Shown here piece by piece: positions 45,788-58,419 of a stretch of DNA of 64,000 nucleotides. Positions within the stretch are counted from its first letter, which is position 1, and every line of letters starts with the position of its first letter. Below the pieces are notes generated by a model, which worked only from the letters and a program-made list of their open reading frames with translations, was not told the origin of the DNA and did not search any database. A program made the translations under genes and the position numbers. Source of the stretch: Paguma larvata (Eukaryota; Chordata; Mammalia; Carnivora; Viverridae); the NCBI GenBank assembly GCA_030068075.1, contig JAINVK010001077.1, forward strand, positions 124,001 through 188,000, in the 5' to 3' direction.

Positions 45788-48721
45788 AGTGCACTGAGAG
45801 CCCACCAGGCAGCCAGGGCCCCCTGGGGAGAGAGGGAAGGGGGGGAGGAAGCACGCTAACTACTCAAGGCCAAAATGGGCAGAAAAGCAGAGGCAAGAAC
45901 ACATGCTGAAGATGTGAGGACCCTACCCCGTCCCTGGGGCCGCACTGAGAGTTCCTGTGCCCTCCAGGATGGGGAGACACGGGGTGGGGCATCCCTGCAG
46001 AGGAGGGGTCTCGGGGCACGGGCCCTGAGGCTCCCCCCACACCTCTCCCTGTTGGGAAGAGGTATCCTAGGCCCCGGGCAGTTCCAGCTGAGCCACAAGA
46101 CTGCAGCTGGGAAGCAGGTCACCCTGAGGGTAAGACCTGGGTTTGAAGGGGGCACATCTGTGGATGAGCCCCAAGGAGGCCCCTCCTCCTCTTCTCTCAG
46201 GCAGCCCCATGTGGCTCTCGCAGGCTGTCCCCACAGATCTGCAGATGGAGTCAGCAGGCTGGCAGGTCCCCAGAAGTGGTCCTGGGTGGAAAGGGATGGG
46301 ATGTAGGAGGGGCCACAGGACCGGGGATCCCAGGACAGTTGGCACAAGGAAGGAAGCCAGTACACCCTGTCTGTGGGAAACAGCAGGGGATACATGGTGG
46401 CCTCGTCTGGCCTCAGTCCCCAGGGTCAGGCAGGCAGAGCCCTTCACCCTGGACCGGGCCTCCAGCTGGACAGCTGAGGAGGGCAGCCGGCGTGACACTG
46501 AGCCACTCTGTCCCTGGGGCTGATCAGACCGCTTCGGGTTTTCAGTCCCAGGAACTCGGAGCACTGGGGGCTGAGAGCAGCCAGCGGCAGAGCTGCTATG
46601 GGCCCAGGGTCTTTCCTGGCTCCCCTCGGGGCCGAGCCTGGCCATCCTGGTACAGGGGGAGCAGCACACCCGAGGCCTCCAGGACCATCCAAGCCCATCT
46701 AGAGGAGGTTCTCTCCTGTCATCCTGGGCTTGGGGAGCCAAGCCTGGGGACAGAGAGATGGGGTCATGTGTGGGTCCCAGCCCCATCCCCCACACCAGCT
46801 TTATCCCATCACCCTCTTAGTTCTATCATGTTCCCAGGAGCCACGCTACCACCTACCCCCACCCAGCCACCCAAACTGAGAGGCTTGGGTGACTCGACTG
46901 CTGAGAAGTCCTCAGCCAAGCCTGGGGCGGGGCGGCAGGGGAGGCCAGGCTGTGTGGATGAAGGCCTCGGCTCCACAAGGGGTTCTGGACTGTCTTCTGT
47001 GTCCATCTCAGCACCGACTGCTTCCCTGTGACCTGCCACCCCACTCCAAGGAAAGCCAGGTCCCCACATTCCCTACCCTGGGCCTCTCTCCCTCCTAGGC
47101 CCTCTGGGGCCTTGAGCTCCCCTCCCCCACCCCAACATGCCCTGCCAGGTTTTCTGGAAGCCCCATCAATTCTTATCTGTGTGACAAGGGCAAATCTCTC
47201 CCTGTCTCAGAGCCTGCTTTTCCAAACATGGGGTGGGAAGAACAAAACTCCTTCAAAGTGTTGCTAGGAGGTCTAGTGAGGAGGCGACAGGGTCTCGTCC
47301 TTCCCCACACCAGAACTGGACCGCTGGGTACCCCGCTCCTTCATGCCTCTGCCTGGAAGGCCCTTCCTATCCTCCTGGGCCAGGCCCTTCGCCCAGCAGC
47401 TCTCCAGGCAGCTCTAGGGCCAGGGGTGCCCCTGGGCAGGGATTTGAGTCTCTTGACAAGGCCAGAGAAAGAGCCGGTCACCACCTACAAACACTGGTTC
47501 CTGAAAGACAGAAAGAGATGGAGACTTGACAGTGGCCTCCTCACCCAGAACACCCCCTTTCCCCAAGTGCTGCCTCTTCTCCAAACCCCTCCTCCACCTG
47601 CTCTCCCTACCCCAGCCTGAGAGCTGCTCTCTGCTCAAGGAGATCCCCATTTCCCCAGGTCCTCTGGGTGCACAGGGGCTGCTGGAGGCGGCATTCGGTG
47701 GCACCTGGCCAGCAGAGGTAGGGGCTGGAGGGAGTGTGCCTGTGATGGCAGAAGAGCAAGATTGTGAAAGCAGCAATAGGGCGGAGCAGCCTTCCCACTC
47801 GTCCAGGTCTCCAAAATGTCCAAATGTCCAGCCCCGAGAATGCCCTCAGAGGGGGAGGGGAGTGAGAACAGGCCGAGAGGGGTCCCCTAGCCCCCAACAC
47901 AGGGCAGGAGGCAGTTCTGCCAAGGGCTGGGCAGGTGCTGTTGAGACCCCGGGGGCCTGATAAGGGGACCGACCAGGGGTTTGGCCAAGAACACAACCAC
48001 CCTTCCTGTCTGGCCCCACAAGGGGGTGAAAGATGGCAGCATCTTTTCCTTCTAGAGCCTTCCCTGGTGCCTCCCCCAGTCGGTTTCCTGAGGTTCAGAT
48101 GGCAGCACAGGGGCCTCAGGGGAAAGCGGGGCCATATGGGCTGACCCTCCGAGATGCCCAGGCCTCTGCCACCCCTCACCCACGTCTGGGAATGAGGACC
48201 AGGGAGTTCTGGGCGCCTGTGCACCCCCGCCCCCGCCTGGGCAGCTCAGGGGCTGGCTCCCTCGGGTCTGGTCCACAGTTCCTCCCAGCCACCAAGATTT
48301 TATGGCAAGCGTCCCCGCCAGCCCAGGGCTCCAGCCTCTGGCCTCCTACCTTGTTGGTCGGGGCCAGTCAAGTCCGTGCTGTAGAATTTTTCCTTTCTGC
48401 TTCCCCCACCCCGGCCAACGTGAGGCAACAGGTGGGCCGCACTCAAATGGTGTTTTTTCTCGAGCCCGATGGAAAGGACCCGTTTGGTTAGTTTCTGTAC
48501 AATCGGTCACCAGCCGCGACGCGTGTGGGCAGGTCGCGGCCAGGGCCAGGCTGGGTGGCTCGGTGGCCCGCGTCCTCCCGCGGATATCTAAGGTCCAGGG
48601 GTCCCGGCTGCCCCGCCTCCAGCCCCCGCAGCGTGCCGGCAGCCATTCTCCATGCAGGCGCCCCTGTCCGTCTCGGCCGGGCGCGCGGGACCCTCTGGCC
48701 CGGGGCTGCGGCGGCGTGCGC

Positions 48722-49063
<342 letters not shown>

Positions 49064-49324
49064 TCACCTCTTCCCTTGCTGGGCCCAGGATGCACCCTCC
49101 GCTACCGCAGCCGCCTCCGCCACCGCCCCTTCTGAGCAGCTCACGGAGAGCTCCGCCCCTCGCCGGCTGCTGGAGCGCCCCCGCCAGTAAAATCCCGCCC
49201 CTTTCTTGGCCACACCCCTCCCAAGCGCTACGGAGCGGCCGCCGCAGTCATGGGCCCGCCCTCGGGCCCGCCCCGCCTGCAAGCCCCTCCTCCTCCTGGG
49301 GCCCAAGGGCAGAGCCCGAGGGCA

Positions 49325-50470
49325 TGAGTGGATTGGAAGGTGGTGCTCTCCAGGGATTGCTCTTGCGGAGTGTGGCCTTGAGGGGAGCAGAGGGCCAGGA
49401 GGTCTGGAAGGCTATGCTGATTCTGTATTGAAGGCCCACTGGGAAGACTCCACCGGTTTACCTTATCCCCCTTGCCCCACTGTCTCCTCAGAAAACCCCG
49501 CCGGGCAACCCATTGTGCCTTTCTTTAACTCACATTTCTCTGCTAACTCAGCAGAGTTTCCCCAACCCACAGGCACATTTTTTCCTCTCTGGTATATTTG
49601 CTGGTCCTGTGTATTTCTTTATTGAATTGCCCTGTTACCCCCGTTGTCTTTACCTTTCACATCATAGTGATTTCTAAGTACTCTTAAGTTTATCTTTGCC
49701 CTGGATACTGCATAAGGTCTTCTCAGTTTTTATTTGCCTTTGTTTATGGCATTCCCCTCCCCCTTGCTGGTGGGCTTAAAAGCCCTTTCCTGGTTTCATC
49801 TCATCTTTATTCTAAAGCACATCCAACCCAAACTCTACCACATTTTCAAGACTATTCAGATGTTCAAGCTTCATTATAGTCATGACGTTTTAAAAGCTGT
49901 CGGCAAGAAGTAGTTTCACCATGACCTCGTCCCAGTTTTCACAAGAAGGGCTGGCCTGAGTGTTTAGGCTCTCTAAATATGCCTATTCATGGTCACATTG
50001 AACATGTGCGGCATCTCTCTAATGAAGGAACTTGGCAGAGTTATATACACTTTTTGAGCAATTGTCATACCTACATGGTCATGGGGAACAAAAGAGAATT
50101 TCAGAAACACTAGGTTATTGTGTGGCATCATGATTTTATCCACAACATAACCATGCACAGGTATGAATGCATTAAAAAATGCTAGAGCAAATAGGTCAAA
50201 TTACTCAACATTGTTTACCTCTGGTTAAGGCAGTAGGAAGGAATACATATTTTTTACTCTCCATAAACATGTATATCCATTTGTATATTTGTAAGTATTA
50301 TTTGTGTAATACAATGAAAAAAATTAATCATTTGAAAAAGAAGGGCCACAGAAATACAGGCTTAAGCCTCATAGAAACCCTTTTGTTCCAGAATGAATCC
50401 ACCTCATTCACTTCCATAGCTTATTTCCCCTAATCATTCCTGAAACCCCTCCTGGGCTTCATCTCATTTA
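49325..50470. other. Upstream flank of the CpG island, nothing recognised
   Basis: Base composition falls back to AT-rich within a few hundred bases. I see no gene, young SINE or convincing repeat family. The minus-strand CCAAT box at 49332-49336 is the only candidate element noted. Confidence 0.4.
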
Positions 50471-50477
50471 TTTTTTT

Positions 50478-50665
50478 AATTGTATTTTTTTTTTATTTTA
50501 GAGAGAGAGAGAGAGAGCAAGAGCAGGGGTGGGGGCAGAGGAGAGAGAGAGAGAGAGAGAGAATCTCAAGCAGGCTCCACGCTCAGTGCTGAGCCCCACT
50601 GGGATCATGACCTGAGCTGAAACCAAGAGTCCAACACTTAACCAATTGAGCCACCCAGGTGCCCA
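50478..50665 (-). mobile_element. CAN-SINE
   Basis: Reverse SINE; TSD TCATCTCATTTATTTTT on both sides (50460-50476 and 50667-50683). Confidence 0.93.
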
Positions 50666-50888
50666 GTCATCTCATTTATTTTTAACATTTTATTTTGAAA
50701 TAATTATAGACTCACTGAAAGTTGCAAAAATAGTACGAAAACCTTGTACCTTTCACCCAGCTTCCTTAGTGGTTATGTTTTCTATAGATACAGTGTAATA
50801 GCAAAACTAGGAAATTGACATTGGTACATTACTGTTATCTAGACTACAGGCCTAATTCAACTTTCACCATTTTCCTAACCTGCATTAA

Positions 50889-50891
<3 letters not shown>

Positions 50892-50926
<35 letters not shown>
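50892..50926. repeat. (TG)n microsatellite
   Basis: About 17 TG units inside the antisense L1. Confidence 0.95.
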
Positions 50927-50927
<1 letters not shown>

Positions 50928-52047
50928 TGATCTAGCCATTTTATTCCATATAAGGATTCTTGTAACCACCATTACAATCAAGATCCAAAAATATTCCATC
51001 ACCACAAAAGACCTCCCTTGTGCTATCTCTTTGTACTCACTCAGCCATCCGTACATATTTTGTTAGAGTTATATCTATTTCATTTTATTTGGAGTGGCTG
51101 TGAGTGGTACTATGTATTTAATTTTGGTTTCCACATGTTCATTGTTAGTATATGGAACTGCAATTGAATTTTTAATTAATTTTTTTTTATTTTGAGATGT
51201 TGTAGTTTTACATGTGATAGTAAGAAAAAATAGAGATCCTATGTACCTTTCACAGAGTTTCACACAGTATTGCATCTCTCAAAACTATAGTACAGTATCA
51301 AAATCACAATATTGACACATCTATGTATCTTGTTCAGATTTCCCCCAATTTACTTGTTCTTGTGTGTGCATGTATATTTAGATGTATGGAGTTTTATCAG
51401 ATGTGTAGGTTCATGCATCTACCACCACAGTCAAGACATCGCAGTTTCTTCACCATACGGATCCCTCATGTCGCCCTTTTCTGACCACACCCACTTCCAT
51501 TCTCCTCTCTCCTTCAGACCTGGCAACCACTAATCTGTGTTGTCTATTTTCTTTCAAGAAGGTTATACAAATGAAATCATACGATGTGTATCCTTTTGGG
51601 ATTAGCTTCTTTTTAAGCAACATCATTCTCTGGAGAATCATTCAGTTGTGGAGAATGTCTTGTCAATAGTCACTTCTTTTTATTGCCAAGTAGTATTCTT
51701 TGGTATCATAGTTTGTGTGCCATTCACCCATGAAGGACATCAGGGTTGTTTCCAGTTTTGCTATTAGGAATAAAACTACTGTGAATATTTGTTTACAGGT
51801 TATCCTGTGAACCAAATTTTTTATCCGAGATAAATGCCCCAAAGTTCGATTACTGGGTCGTATGGTAAGTGCATGTTTAGTTTTGTGATGCTGCCAAACT
51901 GTTCTTCCCGAGTGGCTGTGACATTATACATTCCCATCAGCAATTTATGAATACATCCAGTTTCTCTGCATTCTCATTAGCTCTGGGTGTTATCACTGGT
52001 TTTTACTTTTGCCATTCTGGTGGAGTGATCTTTCATCGTGGTTTTAA

Positions 52048-52230
52048 AGTTTATTTATTTTTGAGATGGGGAGGGGCAGAGAGAGAGACAGGAGTGAGAA
52101 AATCCCAAGCAGGCTCCAGTTGTCAGCGCAGAGCCCAACATAGGGTTCAATCCCACGACCCTGAGATCATGACCTGAGCTGAAATCAAGAGTCGGGTGCT
52201 TAACCACTGCCAGGAGCCACCCAGGCACCC
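52048..52230 (-). mobile_element. CAN-SINE
   Basis: Reverse SINE; TSD TCATCGTGGTTTTAA on the left and TCATTGTGATTTTAA on the right. Confidence 0.92.
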
Positions 52231-53474
52231 CTCATTGTGATTTTAATTTGTATTTCCCTAATAGGTAATGATGGTGAAAATCTTATGTGCTTATTTTCTA
52301 TCTGTATATCCTCTTCAGTGAAATGTCTTTTGTTATTTTCTAATTGAGCTGTTTGTTTTTTATTATTAAGTTTTGTGAGCTTTTTTATACATTCTACATA
52401 TGACAAACACATGGTTTGCAAATATTTTCCTCCCAGTCTGAAGGTTTGTCTTTTCTTTCTTTTTTCTTGGAGACAAATTTTTAAATTTTGATGAGGTCCA
52501 ATTGATTTATGGATTGTCGTTTTGGAATCAGATGTAAGAACTTTTTTTTCTTTTTTTTTTAACCAGGACTTAGATCCCAAAGATTTTCTCCTGTGTTTTC
52601 TCTGTAAAATATTAGTTTTGTTTCACATTTAAATCTGTGGTCCATTTGAGTTAATTTTTGTGTAAGGTTTGGAAGTTTAGGTCCGGGTCCAATTTTTGAC
52701 AAGAACGCCTAATTGTTAGAGCACAATTTGTCGGGAAGGCTATCCTTCCTTCATTGAATTTCTCTCCCACCTTTGTCAAAAGTCAGTTGAACATATTTCT
52801 GTGGATTGCACCATATAATGGTGCCTTGGCCTATGTGTCTATTCTTTCTTTAATGCCATACTGTCTTGGTTACGATAGTTAACTACTTTGTGTTAATATC
52901 AGATAGAGTGATTCCTCCCACTTTCTTTTTCAACATTTTGTTAGCAGTTCTAAGGCTTGTGTTTGTCCATATATATTTGTCTATGGGTTCAGAAATCCTA
53001 TGCTAGAAATAGTGTGAAACTTACAGACCAATTTGGGGGACAATTGACACCATTTCTATTTTTAGTCTTCCAATCCATGAACACAGTGTGTATCTTTATT
53101 TATTTAGATCTTGATTCCTTTCATCAAAATTTGTGTAGCTTTCTACATTTGATGTTTAATATGTATTCCTTTTCTTTGAAGCAATTTTAAATGATAGTGT
53201 GTTTTTCATTGCGGTTTCCACAGGTTTCATTACTGTGTAGAAATTCTGTAGAATTAATTAGAAGTATGTTGTTTATTTTCCACATGTTTGAATATTTTCT
53301 GGTTAATTTTCTGTTATTAATTTCTAGTTTGATCCCATTGTGGTCAGAAATCGAAATCTATATGCTTTCAATTCTCTTAAATATTTTTAGATTTATTTTA
53401 TGATTTTAGGAAGAGCATTACTCTGGAGTGTTTCATGAGGAAGCCAGTGTGTGTGATGAAAGAACTGGATTCCG

Positions 53475-53615
53475 GGAGCCTGGGAGCATCCGACTCTTGA
53501 TATCAGCTCAGGTCATGATCTTGCAGTTGTGAAACTGAGCCCTGGAATGGGCTCCATGCTGGGCGTGGAGCCTGCTTGCGATTCTCCCTCTCTCTCTGCC
53601 CTTCCCCTGCTCGTG

Positions 53616-53664
<49 letters not shown>

Positions 53665-53691
53665 TCAAAATAAATAAATAAACATTGAAAA
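53475..53691 (+). mobile_element. CAN-SINE with a deleted tRNA-head segment
   Basis: GGGAGCCTGGGAGCATCCGA lacks the usual GGCTCAGTCGGTTA segment. The rest is normal, with an expanded (CT)n at 53616-53658. TSD GAAAGAACTGGATTCC on the left and AAAAGAACTGGATCC on the right. Confidence 0.9.
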
Positions 53692-54238
53692 AAAGAACTG
53701 GATCCATGTCTTGTGATGAATGATTGAAAGAAACATTTGTAGTTTAGAGAACAAGACTTATAAAAGAGATGTGAGAACTCCTTCAAATACTTGAAGGTCT
53801 AACATGCTTAAAAGGGATTAAACTACTGCTTTACTATTCCATGGTTTAGAATTTAGGCCAATGAGCTGAAACTATTCTTGGTCAACATAAGGAATGGACA
53901 TCCTTGACAAGTGATAAGTCTCCCATCATTTTAAGTACCTAGAAGCACCTGGAAATTAATTATTGGTTGGAGATATTGTTAAATTAAGTTTTCCATGATG
54001 GAGCCATTAAACTCCAGTGGCCTGAGTGGTCCTTTACAATTCCAGTCTCAAGTACTTCCAAGTTCACTCATGTTTATGTTCATTATAAAATTAAGTAATT
54101 TTATTTTGTAATTTATTTGGAAACCTTTTTTTTTTTTGTACAGGAAGCATAAAACTATGCTTAAATGTAAATAATATTTAAAATAATGTAAAATTTGAAG
54201 TAATGTCCTTGTAGACAGCGTAAAATTGGGTAATGTTT
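53692..54238. other. No recognised feature
   Basis: AT-rich intergenic DNA. Confidence 0.3.
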
Positions 54239-54239
54239 G

Positions 54240-54925
54240 TACAAAAATCTATACTGCTAATTTCTTTTGATTGCCATTCTTATGCCATTACATTTACATT
54301 TAGAGTAATTATTGATACATTAGCTCTTAAGTCTGCCATTTTATTCTTTGTTTTATGTTTGTTCATTTTGCTTCTCATTCCTCTTTCTCTTTTCTTGTTT
54401 TCCTGTAGGATACTTGAGCATTTTTTTTTAGGAATTCCATTTTTGTTTTTTGTTTATTTATAGTGTTTTTTAGTATATCTCTCTGTAAAGCTTTATGTCA
54501 TTTTATTTTATTTTATTTATAGTTTTAATATTTATTTCATAGTCTTTTCAATGCAATATACATGTGTACATATTACAGTTACTGATATCAGCACTTAAAC
54601 CCATGGAGCGAAGTAGAGAAACTTTACTTCCATTTAGTTTCCTTTATGCTTCTTCCCTTTAAATATAAATAAAAACTCATGAAGAGACAATTCTTCTATC
54701 CTATTTACTGCTACTTTTTCTCACTCTGTCGGTCTGTCTTCTTGCCTGGAGTCCCATCCTCCTTATGTTATCATTTACTTTCTGGTTTTAGGGGACTCCA
54801 TGAGCCTTTCTTTAAGGGTAGGTCTGCTGGCAACCAATTCTCTTAGATTTCCTTCATCTGTGAATGTCCTTTTTTTGCCTCATTCCTCAAGGATGTATTT
54901 GCTGGATATAAAACTGGCAGTTGAC
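54240..54925 (-). mobile_element. Old L1 ORF2 fragment, antisense
   Basis: CTGCCATTTTATTCTTTGTT, GTAGGTCTGCTGGCAACCAA, CCTTCATCTGTGAATGTCC and TTGCTGGATATAAAACTGGC follow the usual antisense L1 ORF2 pattern; probably the upstream part of the element at 50675-53460. Confidence 0.6.
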
Positions 54926-55298
54926 ACTGGGTGGGAAAGCAGAGGTCTGACTAGTTCTGCCTGTGGTCAGGAGGGGGTTAGAGTGGGGGCACCGAGGGTC
55001 AGCTCCCCACCCACCCTGCTGAAACTGGGAAGAGGAGTGGGGTGCATTGACTGAAGGAAGGTGGGTGTTGTCCAAAAGGCGTCCTATTCTGTTAGGCTAC
55101 CCTTTTCCTGGCCTTGGGCCAGGGGGAGCAAGCTTTTCTTGGAGCTTTTCTTTGTTGGCGGTCCTGGGTTTCAGACTTCTCCAGTGCCACTGCGGGGATA
55201 AGTGGCAGGCAAGGTGCAACCCGGGGAACTCATTCCCATGTCTTTCCTCAAGTCCCAAGTTCCCCAGGTACCCTTACTGCCACCTTTCAAAGGTTTCT
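54926..55298. other. No confident feature
   Basis: GC-richer than its flanks. Open frames of about 60-85 codons lack a known match. Confidence 0.3.
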
Positions 55299-55789
55299 GT
55301 TTGAGGTGTGATCAACATACAATAAAATGCAACACTATTAAGTATACATTTCGAGGAGTTCTGGTAAAGTTACACATCTGTGCAGCCATCATCACAATCA
55401 AGATATAGAACATTTCATCATAACAGAAAGTTCTTTGTGCCTCTCCCAGTCACTCCTTCCCTTCACACCCATCCACGGGCCACCTCTTATCTGTTTTCTG
55501 TCGTTACAGATTTGTTTTCGATATTCGTTCCCTTGAGCAATCCGCAGCCTTGAACACAGGCTGGACTCAATGACTTACATTTAATAGTAACACTCGCTAG
55601 TGTGAGTCTTTTTAATTTTAGCCATCCCACTGGGTGGGTACTGATATTTCACGGTGGTCTTCTTTTGTATTTCCCTTATGACTAATGATGCTAAGTATCC
55701 TTTCATATGCTTGTTTGCTATTCAATATCTATTTTCTTATAAAGTGTCCATCCAAATCTTTTACCCCCTTTTATTTCTTTTTTTTCATT

Positions 55790-55996
55790 TCTTTTTTTTT
55801 TTTTTACTTTAGAGAGAGAACACAGGAGAGCAGAGGAGAGGGGGAGAGAGAGAGAGAGAGAGAGAGAGAGAATCTTAATCAGACTCCAGGCTCAGCACAG
55901 AGCCCAACAGGGGGCTCAATCCCATGACTCTGGGATCATGACCTGAGCCAAAATCAAGAGATGGACACTCAGCTGACTGAGCCACCTAGGCACCCC
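55790..55996 (-). mobile_element. CAN-SINE
   Basis: Reverse SINE with a (GA)n tract at 55846-55871; ends GAGCCACCTAGGCACCCC. Confidence 0.9.
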
Positions 55997-56029
55997 TCTT
56001 TTGCCCACTTTTAAAAATTAAGTTGTCAG

Positions 56030-56054
56030 GTTACCTGGCTGGCTCAGTCGGAAG
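56030..56054 (+). mobile_element. CAN-SINE head remnant
   Basis: Only the head remains (TTACCTGGCTGGCTCAGTCG GAAG), cut off exactly where the LTR-like sequence begins. Confidence 0.65.
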
Positions 56055-56730
56055 TGCAATAATTTTTGCAATATATTTCTGTCATAAGCATGCAATGAAG
56101 GCACGCACATAACTTGTGTCTTTCCACAGCATCTGCTTTATTCAGTCATCAAGCACGGTTAACATAATTATGAAGCAGGTTCAGGATTCCCAGCTCAATG
56201 ACATTTCACCACGTGTTTAACTTGGCTTCTTACATGTCACACAAAGCAAAGCACAAGACAAGTTACACAACAAACAAGATAGAACAGGGGGTAGGAAATT
56301 AACAAACCAAAGTCAAAATCAGTCTGCAGGCGCACAGTTGAGATAAGGCCTCAGTCTGGTTCAGGTCAGCTCTCTGTACTTACTGCTTATTATGTTAAAG
56401 CAGTGATGGATCTCAGGTCTGTTCAGAGATCGATCAGGCAGAATCTTGAGTAGCAGCTGCCCTTTCGAAGTGGTCAGACATAGAGAGGTCAGTGTCTGAG
56501 GAGTCTGACGGTTTGCTGCAAAAAATCCTCTCTTTTTTAAAGGTATTTAATCAGTCTTGGGTCTCTGCAGACCGTCTCTGTTTCTGCTGGTTATCAGTTC
56601 TGAGTGTCTCATTAGCTGGCGCTGGTCTCTGTGATATCTGGTCTTAGCTGTCATGTCCTTCCTTAGCTGTTACATCATCACTTGACACAGGCTCCTGCTT
56701 GATAAGAATGACTCTGTTTTGCTCTCCACA
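56055..56730 (-). mobile_element. Probable solo endogenous-retrovirus LTR
   Basis: On the minus strand the segment begins TGTGGAGAGC at 56730 and ends ATTATTGCA at 56055, giving TG...CA ends about 676 bp apart. It carries a polyadenylation signal (GAATAAAGC, plus-strand complement near 56133-56141) in the last quarter followed by a short U5-like part. No internal viral genes flank it. No TSD is visible (GGAAG left, ATTTA right), so it is rearranged or my edges are slightly wrong. The family is not identified. Confidence 0.6.
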
Positions 56731-56886
56731 ATTTAAAAGACCAGAAGGTTTTAATTTTGATAAAGTTTATTTCATCAGTATTCTCTTTACGGATCATGGT
56801 TTTGGGGCCTGTGTAAGAAATCTGTGTCTGTCCCAAAGTTACCAAGATCTTCTCTTACGCTTGATTTTATAAGTTTTATAGTCTTT

Positions 56887-57119
56887 TTAAAAACTTTTTT
56901 TAATGTTTATTTTATTTTTGAGAGACAGAGAGAGACAGACAGACAGACAGACCACAAGCGGAGGAGGGGCAGAGAGAGAGGGAGACGCAGAATTTGAAAC
57001 AGGCTCCAGGCTCTGAGTTGTCAGCACAGAGCCCGATGTCGGGCTCGAACCCACAAACCATGAGATCATGACCCGAGATGAAGCTGGACACTTAACTGAC
57101 TGAGCCACCCAGGTACCCG
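56887..57119 (-). mobile_element. CAN-SINE
   Basis: Full reverse SINE with a (CAGA)n tract at about 56934-56952. TSD AAGTTTTATAGTCTTT (56871-56886 and 57121-57136), exact. Confidence 0.95.
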
Positions 57120-57166
57120 GAAGTTTTATAGTCTTTGTGTTTCACTTTGACCTGTTACCCATTTTA

Positions 57167-57381
57167 TTTATTTTATTTTAATTTTTTTAATGTTTATTTA
57201 TTTTTGAGAGACATAGAGGCACAGCATGAACAAGGGAAGGGCAGAGAGAGAAGGAGACACAGAATCGGAAGCAGGCTCCAGGCTCTGAGCCGTCAGCACA
57301 GAGCCCGACGCGGGGCTCGAACTCACAGACCGCGAGAACATGACCTGAGCTGAAGTCGGCCGCCCAACCGACCAGGCGCCC
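57167..57381 (-). mobile_element. CAN-SINE, head partly deleted
   Basis: Reverse SINE; TSD CCTGTTACCCATTTT on both sides. The head end reads CAACCGACCAGGCGCCC, missing the TGAGCCACC segment. Confidence 0.93.
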
Positions 57382-57509
57382 CTGTTACCCATTTTGGAAT
57401 AATTTTAGTCTTGCTGCCAGAAGTGTCTGTGCACAGGGAGAGAATTTTTCTGCTCTGGCTGAAAAAAAAAATTTTCGTGTCCAGCATGAGATAAGAGACA
57501 ACGACCATT

Positions 57510-57745
57510 TCATTTATCAGACACCATTGAGGTATAATTGATAGTTGTATATGGAACATATTTAAAGTGTATAATTTAGTAAGTGTTGTCATATGTGTAT
57601 CCTCTTGAAACCATCACTGTGCTCAAGTGAATACATTCGTCACCCTTGGGTCTTCTCACACCCCTTTGTAATTTCTTCCTCCCATGCTTTCCTACCTCCC
57701 ACACCTAAGCAACCATTGATGTACTTCCTATCATGATAGATTCAT
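57510..57745 (-). mobile_element. L1 3' end, antisense
   Basis: ATTGAGGTATAATTGATAGT, AAGTGTATAATTTAGTAAGT, ACACCTAAGCAACCATTGAT match an antisense L1 3'UTR. Confidence 0.65.
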
Positions 57746-57754
57746 AGGAAGAAG

Positions 57755-58418
57755 GACCACTTGCCAGGAGCCAGAATTGTAGACGGAAATAGCCATTGCC
57801 AGAGACATGATGACAAGCCAGGGTTGTGGCAGGGAGTAAAAACCTTGGCCTCTCTCCTCCCATCCTTGGATTTCATGAAGTTGCTTACCATTGGCCAAAC
57901 CCAACTACCAGCGAGAGGGCAAAGGAGGCCAGGTAATGCAGTCTATGAGGTGCAGCCTTCTAGGGCACATAGCATATAGAGATACTCATATGTACAGAGT
58001 ATGTCCAATAGGCATCTTTTTCAGGAACTGTTGATGGAAAAATTATAGCACTGGTCAGCCTATGGGCTTGTAACGTGAAGAGAGCAGAAGCAGAACTGTC
58101 AAGAACAGCCAGACAATTAAGTGGTCTCTATGTAGGAGGAAATGAGGAGTGTTGGGCAGAGGGCAGTCTCTCTCTCCTGTCCCCTGTGCCATCATTAAAG
58201 ATGATGTCGAAACCTCTTCTCTTGGTCTTTAGAAACAGGAACTGCCAGCAGTGGCAGAGTCACTACTTGGTATTTCTAAAGTCTGTTTTTTTTTTTTTTT
58301 TCCATACAGTGACATCTTTTTCCAGTCCTAATTTGTGTTCCTCTGTCTACTGTAGGTGCCACTGTTACAGACATATTGACTTTATTAAATGGTTCTCATT
58401 TAAATTAAACTTAAATTT
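57755..58418. other. No confident feature
   Basis: 57860-57975 (CATTGGCCAAACCCAACTAC, then GAGAGGGCAAAGGAGGCC) recalls a dispersed LINE/LTR-derived repeat I cannot name. The rest is unremarkable. Confidence 0.3.
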
Positions 58419-58419
58419 A

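Larger units (their letters stand above)
45570..48721 (-). other. Inferred long 3'UTR / transcribed region of the SMIM10L2-like gene
   Basis: This GC-rich stretch between the stop codon and the first strong minus-strand polyadenylation signals has no recognisable young SINE or L1 and no plausible protein. That would fit a long non-coding 3' part of the same transcript. The end nearest the signals (45620-45790) is AT-richer and looks like a conserved terminal UTR when read on the minus strand. Introns are not excluded, and no donor/acceptor pair was defined. Long open frames on both strands (for example 46276-47031 plus, 46067-46795 minus) are overlapping, low-complexity and Pro/Gly/Ser-rich, so I treat them as chance. 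Confidence 0.4.
50675..53460 (-). mobile_element. Long antisense L1 (3'UTR and ORF2 3' part)
   Basis: Read on plus, the order is a 3'UTR (AAAGTTGCAAAAATAGTACG, CAATATTGACACATCTATGT), then the ORF2 end (CCATTCTGGTGGAGTGATCT, CCTAATAGGTAATGATGGTG), then further into ORF2 (CCCACCTTTGTCAAAAGTCA, CTTGGTTACGATAGTTAACT). It is old and inactive, and interrupted by a SINE at 52048-52230. Confidence 0.75.
55300..57445 (-). mobile_element. Antisense L1 3' region interrupted by SINEs and an LTR
   Basis: Old antisense L1 pieces: AACATACAATAAAATGCAAC, CATCATCACAATCAAGATAT, GTATTTCCCTTATGACTAAT, and past the LTR TTTCATCAGTATTCTCTTTA and CCAAAGTTACCAAGATCTTC. Insertions occupy 55790-55996, 56030-56730, 56887-57119 and 57167-57381. 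Confidence 0.7.

Noticed and set aside
46067..47031. Long open frames on both strands (251 codons plus, 242 codons minus)
   Set aside because: They overlap each other in GC-rich DNA with few stop codons, have biased Pro/Gly/Ser composition and no recognisable domain.
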